Assembly (NCBI GenBank): GCA_964355675.1
Contig: CAYHEC010000010.1
Span: 68,884-132,883 of the forward strand
Reading direction: 5' to 3'
Length of the DNA stretch: 64,000 bases
Origin: CAMBDS01 sp964355675
GTDB taxonomy: Bacteria; Electryoneota; AABM5-125-24; Hatepunaeales; Hatepunaeaceae
Made by a program: the position numbers and the translations under genes. Shown here piece by piece: positions 18,601 through 26,886 of the stretch (position 1 is its first letter; every line of letters begins with the position of its first letter). The notes below the pieces were generated by a model that made no database searches, was not told where the DNA came from, and saw nothing but the letters and a program-made list of their open reading frames with translations.

Positions 18601-21184
18601 GCTCGATTTTGAACTGACAAGAATAGGCGAATTGTCAGAGAAAGAGATAGTTATCTTTAACAGGGGTGTTGCTGACCTGACCGTTACAAATCTCCCCATA
18701 GAAGGCGAATACTTCTCTTGCGATTTCAGGCAGGAACTCGTGATCCACCCGGATGACTCTACCGTTGTCACTGTAGCCTTCATACCTGAGGTGCAAGGCG
18801 ATTTCGAAGCTGTTCTGACGATTTTGTCCGATGACCCTAACAATTGGGCGATTCCTGTTCGTCTTCATGGTGTTAGTGGGAGCCAACCACCGGAAATCAT
18901 CAGCGAGATAGGAGATCTGTCCTACCCAGAAGACTCTGGTCCCTGGACAATCGCCGATCTCGATACGGTCTTCAATGATCCGGAGGGAGATAACCTGACT
19001 TTCAGCGCTATAGCGCCTGACCCGTTGACGGTGTTAATTGGGAACGAAGATCATGTCTTGGTTCTTGAAGCGCCCGCCAACTTTAACACCGAAGGACTCG
19101 AAATTCAAGTTACCGCATCGGATAGTATTGGCGGAAGACGGGTGATGATAATAAGGACTTTACGCGGAACCGCTAATCAAATGGTACGGCTTACAGATTT
19201 AGGCTCAGTACAGCCGAAAGATGTCGGCAGTACCAATGAAGGAATTAATTCCTCATCGACCCCATTCAAAATTCACCAGATCAGTCGCGATGGATCAGCA
19301 GAGGATATATTTACGCTTGTTATAGAACCAATCAACGATGAACCAGTGTGGGTGAATTACCCGCAAGAGATCATCCGAGTCGAGAGTGGTGGCGTTATCG
19401 AGTTTGTAGTAGTAACGGAAGACGTCGATGGTGATCGGTTGAATTTGAGGATGATTGGCAACGATCTCCCGGATGAAGTCCAGTTTGTCGTAACTGAAAA
19501 TGGCCGAGGTCGCTTAAATTGGCAAACCACAATTGAAACGGTTGGTCATTTTGAAGTAGTCCTGTCGGTTTCTGACGGTGCGGTTTCGTCGGAGATCACT
19601 GTAAACGTGATTGTCATCCACCCGCCTCAGCACTTCACGGAATTTGACCAGACAGAGCAAAGCCACAATTTGCATGTAACAGGCGTCTCAATCAACGGTG
19701 ACCCGGTCTCTGCTGGCTGGGAAGTCGGCGTCTTTACGCCTGCCGGTGTTTTGGCAGGTGGGGACGCTTGGACGGAAGTTGAGATGGATCTGCCAGTCTG
19801 GGGCGCTGATGACAACCATCAGGATTATTTCCACGAAGGCGAGACAATGAGTCTCAAGTTGTGGGACTACCAAGCTGATGCGGAGTGGGATGGTGGGGCA
19901 GTGGTCGAAGAAGGTGAAATGAATTGGGTGAATAACGGCAATACCGTTCTTACTGTCGAAAGCAACAGCCTAAAAACATTGGAAGTAGCCATGCGTCTGG
20001 GCTGGAAACTGATTTCGGTCAACGTGATCCCATCCGATCAGGATTTCTGGGCTGGCGACCCCGGTCCTGAAATTGTTCCGATGATGTCCCAGCTCCGCCG
20101 TCCGAACAACGGAGCACATCATCTAATTCTGATGAAGGATGAGCGTGGGCGGTTCTATATACCGGAACGTGGTTTCGGCAATATGTCTTATTGGAATCTC
20201 GCAGAGAGCTATCAGGTTCGTATCGACTCCGCTATGTCGGCATTCTGGACAGGAACGCCGATCAATCCACAAGCCGATGTTCCGATTACCCGTGGTTGGA
20301 ATTATATTGCTTACTTTCCGGATTATCAACTTTCTGCGTACAGCAGAGATGGTTGCTATGTGTTATCGCCGATCATCGATCACGTTCTCCTAGCCAAGGA
20401 CGGCCTTGGTAACTTTATGATCCCGTCACGCGGATTCTTCAGCAATATGCCGCCATGGCGGGAAGGACAGGGCTACCAGATCAATGTCGATCAAGATGTT
20501 GTCCTGAATTACCCACAAGCACAGAATCAGGCCGCGGCATTGTCAGTCGATCCTGAGTCTGTCAAGGGTCGTTGGGCCGATGTACCTTCGACCGGTGCAA
20601 ACATGAGCGTGTTGGTCACCAAGGTATCGGGCGTCGATCTTTCGACTTCCGACCAGGTTGCCGCGTTCAGCCCGTCCGGTCTTATGGTTGGCGTAGGCCG
20701 AGTAATCGATGGACAGATTGGTATTGCAGTCTGGGGCGACGACGCCTCAACCCAAGCGGTGGACGGCCTGAAAGACGGCGAAGCGTTCACGCTGAAGTTG
20801 TGGAATGCCGCTGAAGACGTAGTTGTCGATCTTAGTTCGCGGGTTATCGAAGGCGACCGCCTTGTCTATTTGACAGACGGTTTCACGGTAATCGACGCGT
20901 CTGTAACGACAGCACTTCCGACCGAGTTCTATCTCAGTCAGAACTACCCGAACCCGTTCAATGCAGTGACTCGTGTAGCCTTCGGCTTGCCGGAAGCATC
21001 ACGTGTGACGGTTCGCGTGTTCGATCTGTCTGGACGTGAAGTATCGACGTTGGTGAGTGGTGAGCTTCAGGCTGGCCATCACAGTGTCGTGTTGGATGGC
21101 GAATCGATGGTATCGGGCGTTTACATCGTCAAGATGGAAGCGACGAACTTCAGCGCCGTTCGTAAAGTAATGCTCGTGAAGTAA
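12695..21184 (+). CDS. Giant secreted multidomain protein (beta-helix, ASH, LVIVD propeller), T9SS cargo
   Basis: A 2829-residue protein with a signal peptide (1-23, ending VPQFGFA). In order: a right-handed beta-helix module starting NVPEENQTIQAAI (about 25-270), two choice-of-anchor-D/ASH beta-sandwiches (271-475), seven LVIVD-type repeats of about 42 residues (480-780, likely one seven-bladed propeller), another ASH domain (782-880), an unassigned 400-residue block (885-1290), beta-helix 2, ASH, beta-helix 3, ASH, a cadherin-like stretch, two copies of an uncharacterised GWEVGVFTP-type module and a C-terminal sorting domain with NYPNPFN. The last ~260 codons are identical in DNA to the other giant gene. 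It is probably anchored on or released from the cell surface through T9SS. The ligand is unknown. Confidence 0.93.
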   Translation: MKTITGMLLAVVLVLVVPQFGFARIINVPEENQTIQAAINTAEAGDTVLVQPGIYGENILFNGIDIVVGSLLLTTGDHAYIDSTIIDGNASASVVRIRTGETDATVLTGFTIINGRANYGGGVYINAASPTLDHLIITRNHAIRDGGGIYCTHNANPIFKHLTVSADTAERSNGGLFTFDNSSATIINSIFRSNIPIGTPAGQTITFSNIQNGYAGQGNINSNPLFVDPGNGNFHLQENSPCIDAGDPNSPPDQDESRADIGAFYFDQTPYPRIVASHDSLDFGGVLPGAELARIITIINQGDADLIVQHPTTDGEPFHADPEDWESVTLEPLDTLEAEVFFAPTEIGDFVGHFIIESNDPDNETLDIILIGSGAVPIIAVASDSLDFGVVLIDNSSELPLVVSNNGGADLTISDASVQGDNYSIDFGGEFTVHPDESAEIIVTFSPSEAGGFDGEVTITSDDPENAEMTVALVGVGRERTITELGAIDTPGQALGVAIVGSLALLSDGQGGLRIIDYSDPANPAEISSIETPGNARDIVVVNGLAFIADEESGLRMIDFSDPEHPAEVWTFDTPGRAYGVAVVGSFAYVADYEGGLRIVDISDPESPHEVGASETNGNARAVAILGDYAYIAAEEGGLEIIDISDPESPHRIGSVETPGSAYGIIARGGYVYVADGDNGLCVIDVSTPANPSVITSYNTPGIASNVTSTGELIYVADSTTGIQVINIADLENIETVGTFNTHAEACDIAILGDYCFVADGESGLHVLDVSEIAQYPVVSVTPEALRFQRTVTGYSSDITLTIHNRGNCTLNIFAVAVEGNYFESEIANPVAIEPMESYDLAVTFTPEEAGDFAGTLTIISDDPYQPHKQISLSGSGLVFDLIEETGSLLEFFAGTEDGCAYDNWVSHISEGVARDGYNEYCPPELDRQTNGFGSFTIIDSLENPDEITASWYEIFSSLYHGDIETARVTLALSSFSDKYQIVRLEDGEKNYVILRENLNNEYFDDNGTQDAADDVRGSFDLGWGLFVFDLDPFTPDVIIEVPHPEDDFLAPPSGIDAFFTIGARALFVAGAGREVSWTGEGNYTNLKSFSDPTRIEGSAFNQAHKAGVDLIDQEFVIQIHSYDSESHPTLMPAELSTRLDYYPNRPVLDFENHFDIVSLTPEIPVPANSTGHENHDSLRVDDFYAVWYDIDVLGTYRYHNRLDISNDVVMFASSMNEQMLYSMAGHDTLRDDEKWLHVEQDEFPNVITEDILNYYSAGGAMTYHNFSPAVQFYRPVYTAVRNYYHHRTLHNVPDDYQTIQAAVDASVSGDTVLVQPGTYVETVNFKGKDITVGSLFLNTGDQAYIESTIIDGNRNGSVVRFDSGETNNALLTGFTIRNGSGSIDAENDISGGGIHCHNASPRLNYLKIVNNNAWYAAGIYCELGSDAIIDHCLITNNVAAIAGGGMDCYAASPTMSNCTIADNQAIRGGGLYLFDGCNLTITNSIFWNNAPQELLYSLSGVPDTVIFQYTDIMGGERRVNTHRNGAVIWGEGNIDQDPRFVAPEEGDYSLSEGSPCQDAGNPGDTRDPDDTWIDMGALYSPYERDNQPRMVVNSNRFGFGTVEVGQNLHLILQIHNTGYAALTVSEMRLSGDHPDDFSADFGQELTVDPGQIRNVTLTFAPGDAGRREANMVATSNDPVQAETQMALGGFGLIRGDRHLWIVPDDLERIQEAIDISVDGDTILVRSGVYQENIDFSGKALVVGSFFLTDRDPELITNTVIRGDNSGGVVSFISGEDTNSVLSGFTITGGQDGVYSASSNPTISYCVINSNAAVNTGGAGLYCRGGASPSLLNCTLVDNSARWGGGMYIREGSGVTLTNCIVWANDPNTVYSSGNGVRNRLSVDHSNIEGDRQGVVTNNNCQVTWGEGNINTDPLFVDLGNGDFRLGANSPCVDAGNANSPLDADSTRADLGALYYDHRTPRIAVEPAELDFELTRIGELSEKEIVIFNRGVADLTVTNLPIEGEYFSCDFRQELVIHPDDSTVVTVAFIPEVQGDFEAVLTILSDDPNNWAIPVRLHGVSGSQPPEIISEIGDLSYPEDSGPWTIADLDTVFNDPEGDNLTFSAIAPDPLTVLIGNEDHVLVLEAPANFNTEGLEIQVTASDSIGGRRVMIIRTLRGTANQMVRLTDLGSVQPKDVGSTNEGINSSSTPFKIHQISRDGSAEDIFTLVIEPINDEPVWVNYPQEIIRVESGGVIEFVVVTEDVDGDRLNLRMIGNDLPDEVQFVVTENGRGRLNWQTTIETVGHFEVVLSVSDGAVSSEITVNVIVIHPPQHFTEFDQTEQSHNLHVTGVSINGDPVSAGWEVGVFTPAGVLAGGDAWTEVEMDLPVWGADDNHQDYFHEGETMSLKLWDYQADAEWDGGAVVEEGEMNWVNNGNTVLTVESNSLKTLEVAMRLGWKLISVNVIPSDQDFWAGDPGPEIVPMMSQLRRPNNGAHHLILMKDERGRFYIPERGFGNMSYWNLAESYQVRIDSAMSAFWTGTPINPQADVPITRGWNYIAYFPDYQLSAYSRDGCYVLSPIIDHVLLAKDGLGNFMIPSRGFFSNMPPWREGQGYQINVDQDVVLNYPQAQNQAAALSVDPESVKGRWADVPSTGANMSVLVTKVSGVDLSTSDQVAAFSPSGLMVGVGRVIDGQIGIAVWGDDASTQAVDGLKDGEAFTLKLWNAAEDVVVDLSSRVIEGDRLVYLTDGFTVIDASVTTALPTEFYLSQNYPNPFNAVTRVAFGLPEASRVTVRVFDLSGREVSTLVSGELQAGHHSVVLDGESMVSGVYIVKMEATNFSAVRKVMLVK

Positions 21185-21226
21185 AGAAGTAGTAGCTCAA
21201 GCAGTGGGGCGGATTGCAATCCGCCC
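20393..21226 (+). repeat. 834-bp perfect duplicate, copy 1 (3' end of giant gene plus palindrome)
   Basis: Matches 61211-62044 at a constant offset of 40818 with no difference found on line-by-line comparison. It covers the last module, the PNPFN sorting domain, the stop codon and the downstream sequence up to the middle of a GGGCGGATTGCAATCCGCCC palindrome. Upstream flanks are only moderately similar, so the boundary is sharp. Confidence 0.95.
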
Positions 21227-21264
21227 CTACGGCAATTCAATATTCTATCGAATTCAACTTAATA

Positions 21265-22761
21265 TTAGAAATTATGGGAAATCATTAGCTGGTGAAATCC
21301 GCCTCCATAGGGAGCGCTGGCTCCTCGAGTCGTTGGCGCAGGCGACGCCGCGGGTAAACTGCGACGCCAGGTTTTTACCGGGATTAATTGTGTGAATTGG
21401 TAGCTGACCCCTAATCCAATTAGAGTAGTGGAAATCTCAAGCTGTGGAATGCATCCCAAAATTCGGCGAACCGGAAGTTCGGAGTGTTGCAAATCATCTT
21501 GACCGAAGATCAGGAATTCAGGTCGCCAATGTTCGAGCGTAGCTTTTGGCCGAACATCGAACAGATGCGTTCCGAACGACCATCTGAAAATATCGTTGCC
21601 TGCTTCAGATTTAAATCTGCTGAAGTGGGCTAAATAAAGTCTCCAAAGCGTCCCTTCAGAAGAGGTAATGAAGTATCGCCTCATGCCGAGTAAATCAATA
21701 AATCCACTGGTGAAGGGCCAGAACTCTATGTGTCCCCGGCTTGCCGCGTCCCATTGAAAATACTCCAGTTCACCCTTCATCGACCGCGACGCCAATTTAG
21801 ATAACTCACTATCAAACCCGGCAAAAATAGTTCGGACGTCAGTATCGAAACGGGTGATCTTGGCAAAGGATGACCCTCCCTCCAGTCCGCGAGCCTGAAG
21901 GCGCGACACATGCCCGCGACTCCCGACCCAAAACAAGTGACCTTCCTTCCCATATTCGATTGCCGCCCGATAATTTTTCACGATTCCAGTCGGTTCAAAG
22001 TTTGGAATAGGGGACATTTTATCAGGTGATCGAAGGCTACTCTGACTATATGAGGCGACGGCTTTAAAACCTCTCAGCTTGGGTGTGCGCAGAGAAATGC
22101 CATAAGTATCGTAGGATAGTGGTAGCTCGACTGCGGCGTTCTCTTCCTGCCAATCTCCTGACAGCCTCCATAAATCACTCTGCCGCCGCCACCTGAATGT
22201 TACCCCACCGTCGCGATATGCCAACAACCTGCCGGCAATATCGAAACCAGCCGGATTGCTATAATTGTTGACGTCGGACTTTAACGTGACGTCTGCTTCC
22301 GCTCGGACAGCTAACTTCGACGTGGCAACACTGCCAGCAATCCCAAGCTTGGCTCCTTCAATATCGATGTGAATGATTTGCTGAGCGAGACGTTGTTGGA
22401 GTTTCATCGACGTTCGGCTTGCAGAAGTTCCGACTTCGAGAGTCCAATCTGCCATCCCTTTTCTGCTGACAAACGCCTTCCCAAGAACCCTTCTGCCGAA
22501 GGATGCGCTCGGCCTCTCGATAGCGCCTTGACGGTAATAATCTGAATAGGTCGAAAAGAGAGAGAACCCTCCGGTCAGCCGCGAGCGGCCAACCGGAGGG
22601 TCTGTGACATTTGAATTGGGAAGACGATGCAACTCTGCCTCTGTCATCCATACGGATTCGTGTGTGGTCAGCAGGTAGTCGATGAAGGGATCAATCGTCA
22701 ATGCTGACAAATTGCTCGCGGTCAAAAGCACCGCACCAAGCGCAATAATCAGCAGTGGCAA
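21265..22761 (-). CDS. Predicted outer-membrane beta-barrel protein
   Basis: A 498-residue protein starting at TTG 22761 (AAGG just upstream), with an N-terminal hydrophobic signal (LLIIALGAVLLTASNLSALT). The body alternates polar and hydrophobic or aromatic residues in short strands and ends in ISHNF; a terminal Phe is typical of outer-membrane barrels. It has no recognised domain. The gene starts 13 nt after the stop of the lipoprotein gene, so the two are co-transcribed and may act together at the outer membrane. The role could be a helicase-flanked ComEA-type or porin-like barrel; nothing in the sequence decides. Its 3' end faces the 3' end of the giant gene, only 80 nt away. Confidence 0.68.
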   Translation of the reverse strand: MPLLIIALGAVLLTASNLSALTIDPFIDYLLTTHESVWMTEAELHRLPNSNVTDPPVGRSRLTGGFSLFSTYSDYYRQGAIERPSASFGRRVLGKAFVSRKGMADWTLEVGTSASRTSMKLQQRLAQQIIHIDIEGAKLGIAGSVATSKLAVRAEADVTLKSDVNNYSNPAGFDIAGRLLAYRDGGVTFRWRRQSDLWRLSGDWQEENAAVELPLSYDTYGISLRTPKLRGFKAVASYSQSSLRSPDKMSPIPNFEPTGIVKNYRAAIEYGKEGHLFWVGSRGHVSRLQARGLEGGSSFAKITRFDTDVRTIFAGFDSELSKLASRSMKGELEYFQWDAASRGHIEFWPFTSGFIDLLGMRRYFITSSEGTLWRLYLAHFSRFKSEAGNDIFRWSFGTHLFDVRPKATLEHWRPEFLIFGQDDLQHSELPVRRILGCIPQLEISTTLIGLGVSYQFTQLIPVKTWRRSLPAASPAPTTRGASAPYGGGFHQLMISHNF

Positions 22762-22774
22762 TGCCTTAAACAGA

Positions 22775-24394
22775 TCAGTTTCCCATGCCGAAATCTTTCT
22801 GCCAATCTTCCTCAGTAAAACCCATAATCCGCTTCAAACGGCTGTCGGTCATACCGGGCAGAAGTCCACCTACCGTCGGGTTGGGAAAAATCCACTCAGC
22901 ATAGCTATTAGCCTGCCAGGTGATATGCGGCGAATACCTCCACTTGGTTGACTCATTATATTGGCAACTTATGTTAGCCATCACATTTTGAACGCCAGCA
23001 TCCAACCACCAGCCGTTAAAACTAATACGGATATAGGCATTGGATTTAGAGCTGTATTGCGCCACCCAACGGTCGAATTCTATATCCCATGCCGGTGCGG
23101 GGAATGATTTTTCCTCACGGTATTCCTGCAATTGACCATTGTCATAATAAGCATAGCGACTCCAATAGTAAACGCCCGATGTGGGAATTTCTACTCCTGC
23201 CACTACCTGAGAGTCGATATAGTGATACTCCGTCTCTGACTCCACCGTGTCGAGGGTGACGCTGTAAGCGGGTAACAGGGACTTCAAATCATTGACCGGG
23301 TGGTTGAACATTGCCGAAAGAGCGATAGCAAGGTCTTCGTCACCATCGCCAAAATCAACCTTGAATGTCTCTTGTCCCGTCAGAGCGCGCCGTACACGCG
23401 GGATGTAGGCTTTCAGAGAGTCAAGATCGGCGTCGTTATCGTGGTCCAATTTAATCAGGTCATTGTCTTGATCATCGGTTTCGCTCTCAAGGAAAGCGAC
23501 GCCGCTTTCTACACTGTTCGCCGCGTCGAGCCAGGCTTGCCCGGCGGCTCCCATACGGATTGCCCCACTGGAGCGAAGCGCCATAAACGGCGAACCTTGG
23601 GTCAGCGCGACCCGCATTGCATTGCCGGTCCAGTCGCCCATATCATAGCTGTAGGCACAAAACTGGTTCAACAGCGCGAGCTGTACATCGACAGCAGTGA
23701 TGGCGGCATAGATCTCGGTCAGGTCGAGCTCCAATGCATCTTCGTTGGGATCGCCCTGCATGCGTGGGGTAATCATGAACTTGAAGTCAGGATGAGAAGT
23801 GATTTTTTTCAGCCTCGCAACGGCCCACTCAAGACGCGGAATCAGTTCGCTTGCCAGCAGATCCTGAAACTCCCCGATGGTCGGATCACCCGCGGCGGCC
23901 GCTCGACTCATATTGGTTTCCATTCTCAGTACAGCAGAGATGGGCAGAACCGTCTCGGTAAGCCGGAGCGATAGTCCTGGGCCTGGTCTGGGAGCTCCCG
24001 CCATACCCGGTACTTCGAAGAAGGCGCCGCTATCCATAAAAGTCTTGGCGCGATCGAAGAAATCTTGAAAATCATGATCCTGACTGATCATAATGATTTC
24101 CAGCACCCCTGCTCCAAAGTTGGCGGCTGGATTGGAGTCATCTGCTTCGAGGGCTTTCATATAAGCACTGTAAGGACCGGTCAAGTCAACATCATCAGGC
24201 TTTTCCGGATTCTGGCCGTTGATTAGATCCATAAGGACGGCTTCAAGCTGAGTGTTGCCAGTCCCGACCCATGCATTTGCGGCGGTGGTATCAGTCGGCG
24301 TTGAGACAGTTGGATTATCTTCGCCGCATCCAATAGTTAAAGCCATCCCGACGAAGAATACGATTGCGATTGATAAACGAGTTATTGCAGACAT
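22775..24394 (-). CDS. Predicted lipoprotein of unknown function
   Basis: A 539-residue protein from ATG 24394, chosen because GAGG lies about 5 nt upstream and the signal peptide then fits (MSAITRLSIAIVFFVGMALT with lipobox Cys23 in TIGC). The mature part is acidic and mostly helical up to about residue 380, with TPR-like helices (YSAYMKALEADDSNPAANFGA). It then turns beta-rich with many aromatic residues near the C-terminus. No known family is recognised. The operon partner is the beta-barrel gene 13 nt downstream. A longer frame to 24550 exists but would bury the signal peptide internally. Confidence 0.72.
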   Translation of the reverse strand: MSAITRLSIAIVFFVGMALTIGCGEDNPTVSTPTDTTAANAWVGTGNTQLEAVLMDLINGQNPEKPDDVDLTGPYSAYMKALEADDSNPAANFGAGVLEIIMISQDHDFQDFFDRAKTFMDSGAFFEVPGMAGAPRPGPGLSLRLTETVLPISAVLRMETNMSRAAAAGDPTIGEFQDLLASELIPRLEWAVARLKKITSHPDFKFMITPRMQGDPNEDALELDLTEIYAAITAVDVQLALLNQFCAYSYDMGDWTGNAMRVALTQGSPFMALRSSGAIRMGAAGQAWLDAANSVESGVAFLESETDDQDNDLIKLDHDNDADLDSLKAYIPRVRRALTGQETFKVDFGDGDEDLAIALSAMFNHPVNDLKSLLPAYSVTLDTVESETEYHYIDSQVVAGVEIPTSGVYYWSRYAYYDNGQLQEYREEKSFPAPAWDIEFDRWVAQYSSKSNAYIRISFNGWWLDAGVQNVMANISCQYNESTKWRYSPHITWQANSYAEWIFPNPTVGGLLPGMTDSRLKRIMGFTEEDWQKDFGMGN

Positions 24395-24602
24395 TGTTAC
24401 CTCATGTAATAATTTGCACAAGATTGAGGTGTTTCTGTGATTGGATGTGCGACCAATTTCACAAGATTGCCTATAAAGGCCACCTCCGACGTTTAATATA
24501 AATACAATAGTTGAGGAACTCAAGTTGAAATCAAAAGAATCTAAAAACAAGTTAGTTAAGTGGCGCGATTTATAGTAATGATCAGGTCAAATTAGTGTAG
24601 TA

Positions 24603-24635
24603 CTAGGCGAGCGGCTTGAAAAGTCGCTCGCCTAG
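24603..24635. repeat. Perfect 11-bp inverted repeat, possible terminator
   Basis: CTAGGCGAGCG and its complement separated by an 11-nt loop containing GAAAA, in the gap between the lipoprotein promoter side and the stop of the downstream-facing glycosyltransferase. There is no long T run. It may act as a bidirectional stop or be a repeat relative of the palindrome at 32899-32922, which has a similar loop. Confidence 0.55.
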
Positions 24636-24654
24636 AGACCGAAACAATACAAAC

Positions 24655-26886
24655 TCATTTAATTAATTCTACGTAAAGATTTATAATCTTCGACGCATCC
24701 TCTTCAATTCCCTTTACTGGTTTTATATTCTGACGAAAGGTATCGATAATCTTCTGATTATCTAATACATACGTCATCTTCTCAGCAAGATCTTCCATGT
24801 TCCCTGCTTCGAAGAGCAATCCATTCGAGCCATCCTCGATTAATTCAGGCAAGCCTCCTACGTTCGACGCGATTATTGGAACACCGGCATGAAGCGCTTC
24901 GCGAGCCGTGGTCGGGTAGGTTTCAAAGCGAGAGGGAATAATGAGAACGTCATATTTCGACAGTATTTCAGGCAGATCTTCCGGGCCGTATGAACCGCGG
25001 TAACGGACTTCGTGGTTATCGGAGAGTGATCTGAAATTGTCTTCGAGGATCTCCGGATTACGAATTTTACCGTAAATATCAAGACTTGCCTTTGATGGAT
25101 CGACCTTCGAAAAGGCCTGCAAGAGAATGTCCAATCCTTTAACAGGGGCAATGTTCCCGATAAACAAAAAACGAACTCTATCGCTACCCTTATGGAAGAT
25201 CTGGGGCTGGAAGAGGTTCATTCCAAGCGTGGAATGAATTGTTGCAGGATTTTCAAAACCATTTGCGCGTAAACGATTAATCAGATCGAGGGAAGGAACC
25301 AACACTTTATGGAATTTCTGGTAAATTTCGCGATGTCGTCGAAGCCGGTGTGACATATATGCTTCGACATTTTCATACTTCTCGGCCGATGGGTTAAGCT
25401 GGCGATTCATGTAACATGTTGCACAATTCATTATAGAGGATGGTTCTTTCACACAATTATCAACACCTTCAAATTGCATGTGAATCTGGTCGCAGATCAG
25501 AAATGTATCGTGCAGGGTCAACACAAGAGGAATGCCTTTGGCGGCCACGGCATCGACGGCGGAGGTTGTCCAAAACAACAAGTGCTGGAAATGAACGAGG
25601 TCAAAGTGATTGGCATCCAGCCACAACGAAAGCAACTGCCCCACATCAGGATAATCGACGTTATGACTTAATCTATGCTTGGGCGGTAAGTTTAAGCCAA
25701 CGGTAGTAACATTGTCATAAGTTCCCTTAGTTGCGTTTCCCACCGGTCTTGATGAATCGAATTCCGGATAGAGAATTGTCACCTCTACACCTTTTTTCGA
25801 GATCGTACGGGCAAGATTAAGTGTGTAGAGTTCCGTTCCCGCAACTGATCGTACCAGAAAATCGTGAACTATAAATAACACCTTGGGAAGACTATCGACG
25901 GTGCGAGAAGGCTTCACCCCACTCTCCATTGGCTCCATAATTAATTTGTTCTCGATTTCCAAGATCAATTGACTTAATTGTTTATCGGGGTTAATTTTAA
26001 AGCAAATATTGAGATACTTCAATCCCCCTCTAAGATCACCCAAGCTGATCAACCTTATTGCAACAGTTATCAAAGCCTTTGCCTCTGAGCTTTGATTGCT
26101 GTTCCGATCCCAATCAATTTCGGGCGTTAATTCTCGTAGAGGATGACGCGCCAGTAATCCATTGACAACCAGAGCTTGGAAAGAAGTGACAACTTTTTCT
26201 TCGTTAGGGGACAGAATATCCTTGTTTCCGCGACACTTGACGACGGGGCGGGGGAGCAGTTTACAACGAATGAGTGAGGCAATGCGACTGCACCATTCAT
26301 AATTGTGAGAGTGACGGAATGACTCGTCGTAATAACCGTAGGTGGCGTAACACGCTCGTTTAACCAGAGATCCAGAAAGGGGAAGGGGATCTTCAAGAAG
26401 AAACTTGGCAAGCAGTCCGGGGGAATCTGTGTACCAGTCTTTATAATTTATTTTATTAATAACATTAAGGTTGACATCCGTTACAAACAAATTCCCATAG
26501 TAGAGCGATGCATCGGGGAATTCTGTGATTTTATCTGAGTAGCTCTGGAGTACGCCCTTTAACAACACATCACCCGAATCGAGCCAAAGAATGTATTCCC
26601 CTTTCGACTCGATAATTCCTCTGTTGCGTGCGGCTGGGGCGCAAAAATAATTCTGACGGAAGTAGCTCAGCCTTGGATTAGAAAATCGATTGAACATTTC
26701 CGCGGTCTCATCCGTCGAACCATCATCGACAATAACCACTTCAACGGCAGGATAATCCTGCATTAGCGCGCTGTCGATAGTTTCGGCGAGGATTTTGGCT
26801 CGATTGTGAGTCACAATGACAATGCTGATCAAAGGAGCAATCTTATGCTCCCTGATTGGTAGAGGATTTTCTTTAAATGGGTCCAT
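24655..26886 (-). CDS. Bimodular glycosyltransferase (GT2 + GT4)
   Basis: A 743-residue fusion. The N-terminal GT2 (GT-A) domain has ISIVIVTHNRA (19-29), VVIVDDGSTDET and the metal-binding region LWLDSGDVL. After a helical linker (270-330) comes a GT4 (GT-B) domain with FLVRSVAGTELYTLNLA, FLFIGNIAPVKGLDILLQAF and the donor-binding block ending EALHAGVPIIASNVGG. It probably adds two sugars in succession to a surface glycan or glycoprotein. The start codon overlaps the upstream stop by one base (TAATG), so translation is coupled. A retained glycine-rich loop and EX7E-like region suggest both modules are active. Confidence 0.88.
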   Translation of the reverse strand: MDPFKENPLPIREHKIAPLISIVIVTHNRAKILAETIDSALMQDYPAVEVVIVDDGSTDETAEMFNRFSNPRLSYFRQNYFCAPAARNRGIIESKGEYILWLDSGDVLLKGVLQSYSDKITEFPDASLYYGNLFVTDVNLNVINKINYKDWYTDSPGLLAKFLLEDPLPLSGSLVKRACYATYGYYDESFRHSHNYEWCSRIASLIRCKLLPRPVVKCRGNKDILSPNEEKVVTSFQALVVNGLLARHPLRELTPEIDWDRNSNQSSEAKALITVAIRLISLGDLRGGLKYLNICFKINPDKQLSQLILEIENKLIMEPMESGVKPSRTVDSLPKVLFIVHDFLVRSVAGTELYTLNLARTISKKGVEVTILYPEFDSSRPVGNATKGTYDNVTTVGLNLPPKHRLSHNVDYPDVGQLLSLWLDANHFDLVHFQHLLFWTTSAVDAVAAKGIPLVLTLHDTFLICDQIHMQFEGVDNCVKEPSSIMNCATCYMNRQLNPSAEKYENVEAYMSHRLRRHREIYQKFHKVLVPSLDLINRLRANGFENPATIHSTLGMNLFQPQIFHKGSDRVRFLFIGNIAPVKGLDILLQAFSKVDPSKASLDIYGKIRNPEILEDNFRSLSDNHEVRYRGSYGPEDLPEILSKYDVLIIPSRFETYPTTAREALHAGVPIIASNVGGLPELIEDGSNGLLFEAGNMEDLAEKMTYVLDNQKIIDTFRQNIKPVKGIEEDASKIINLYVELIK

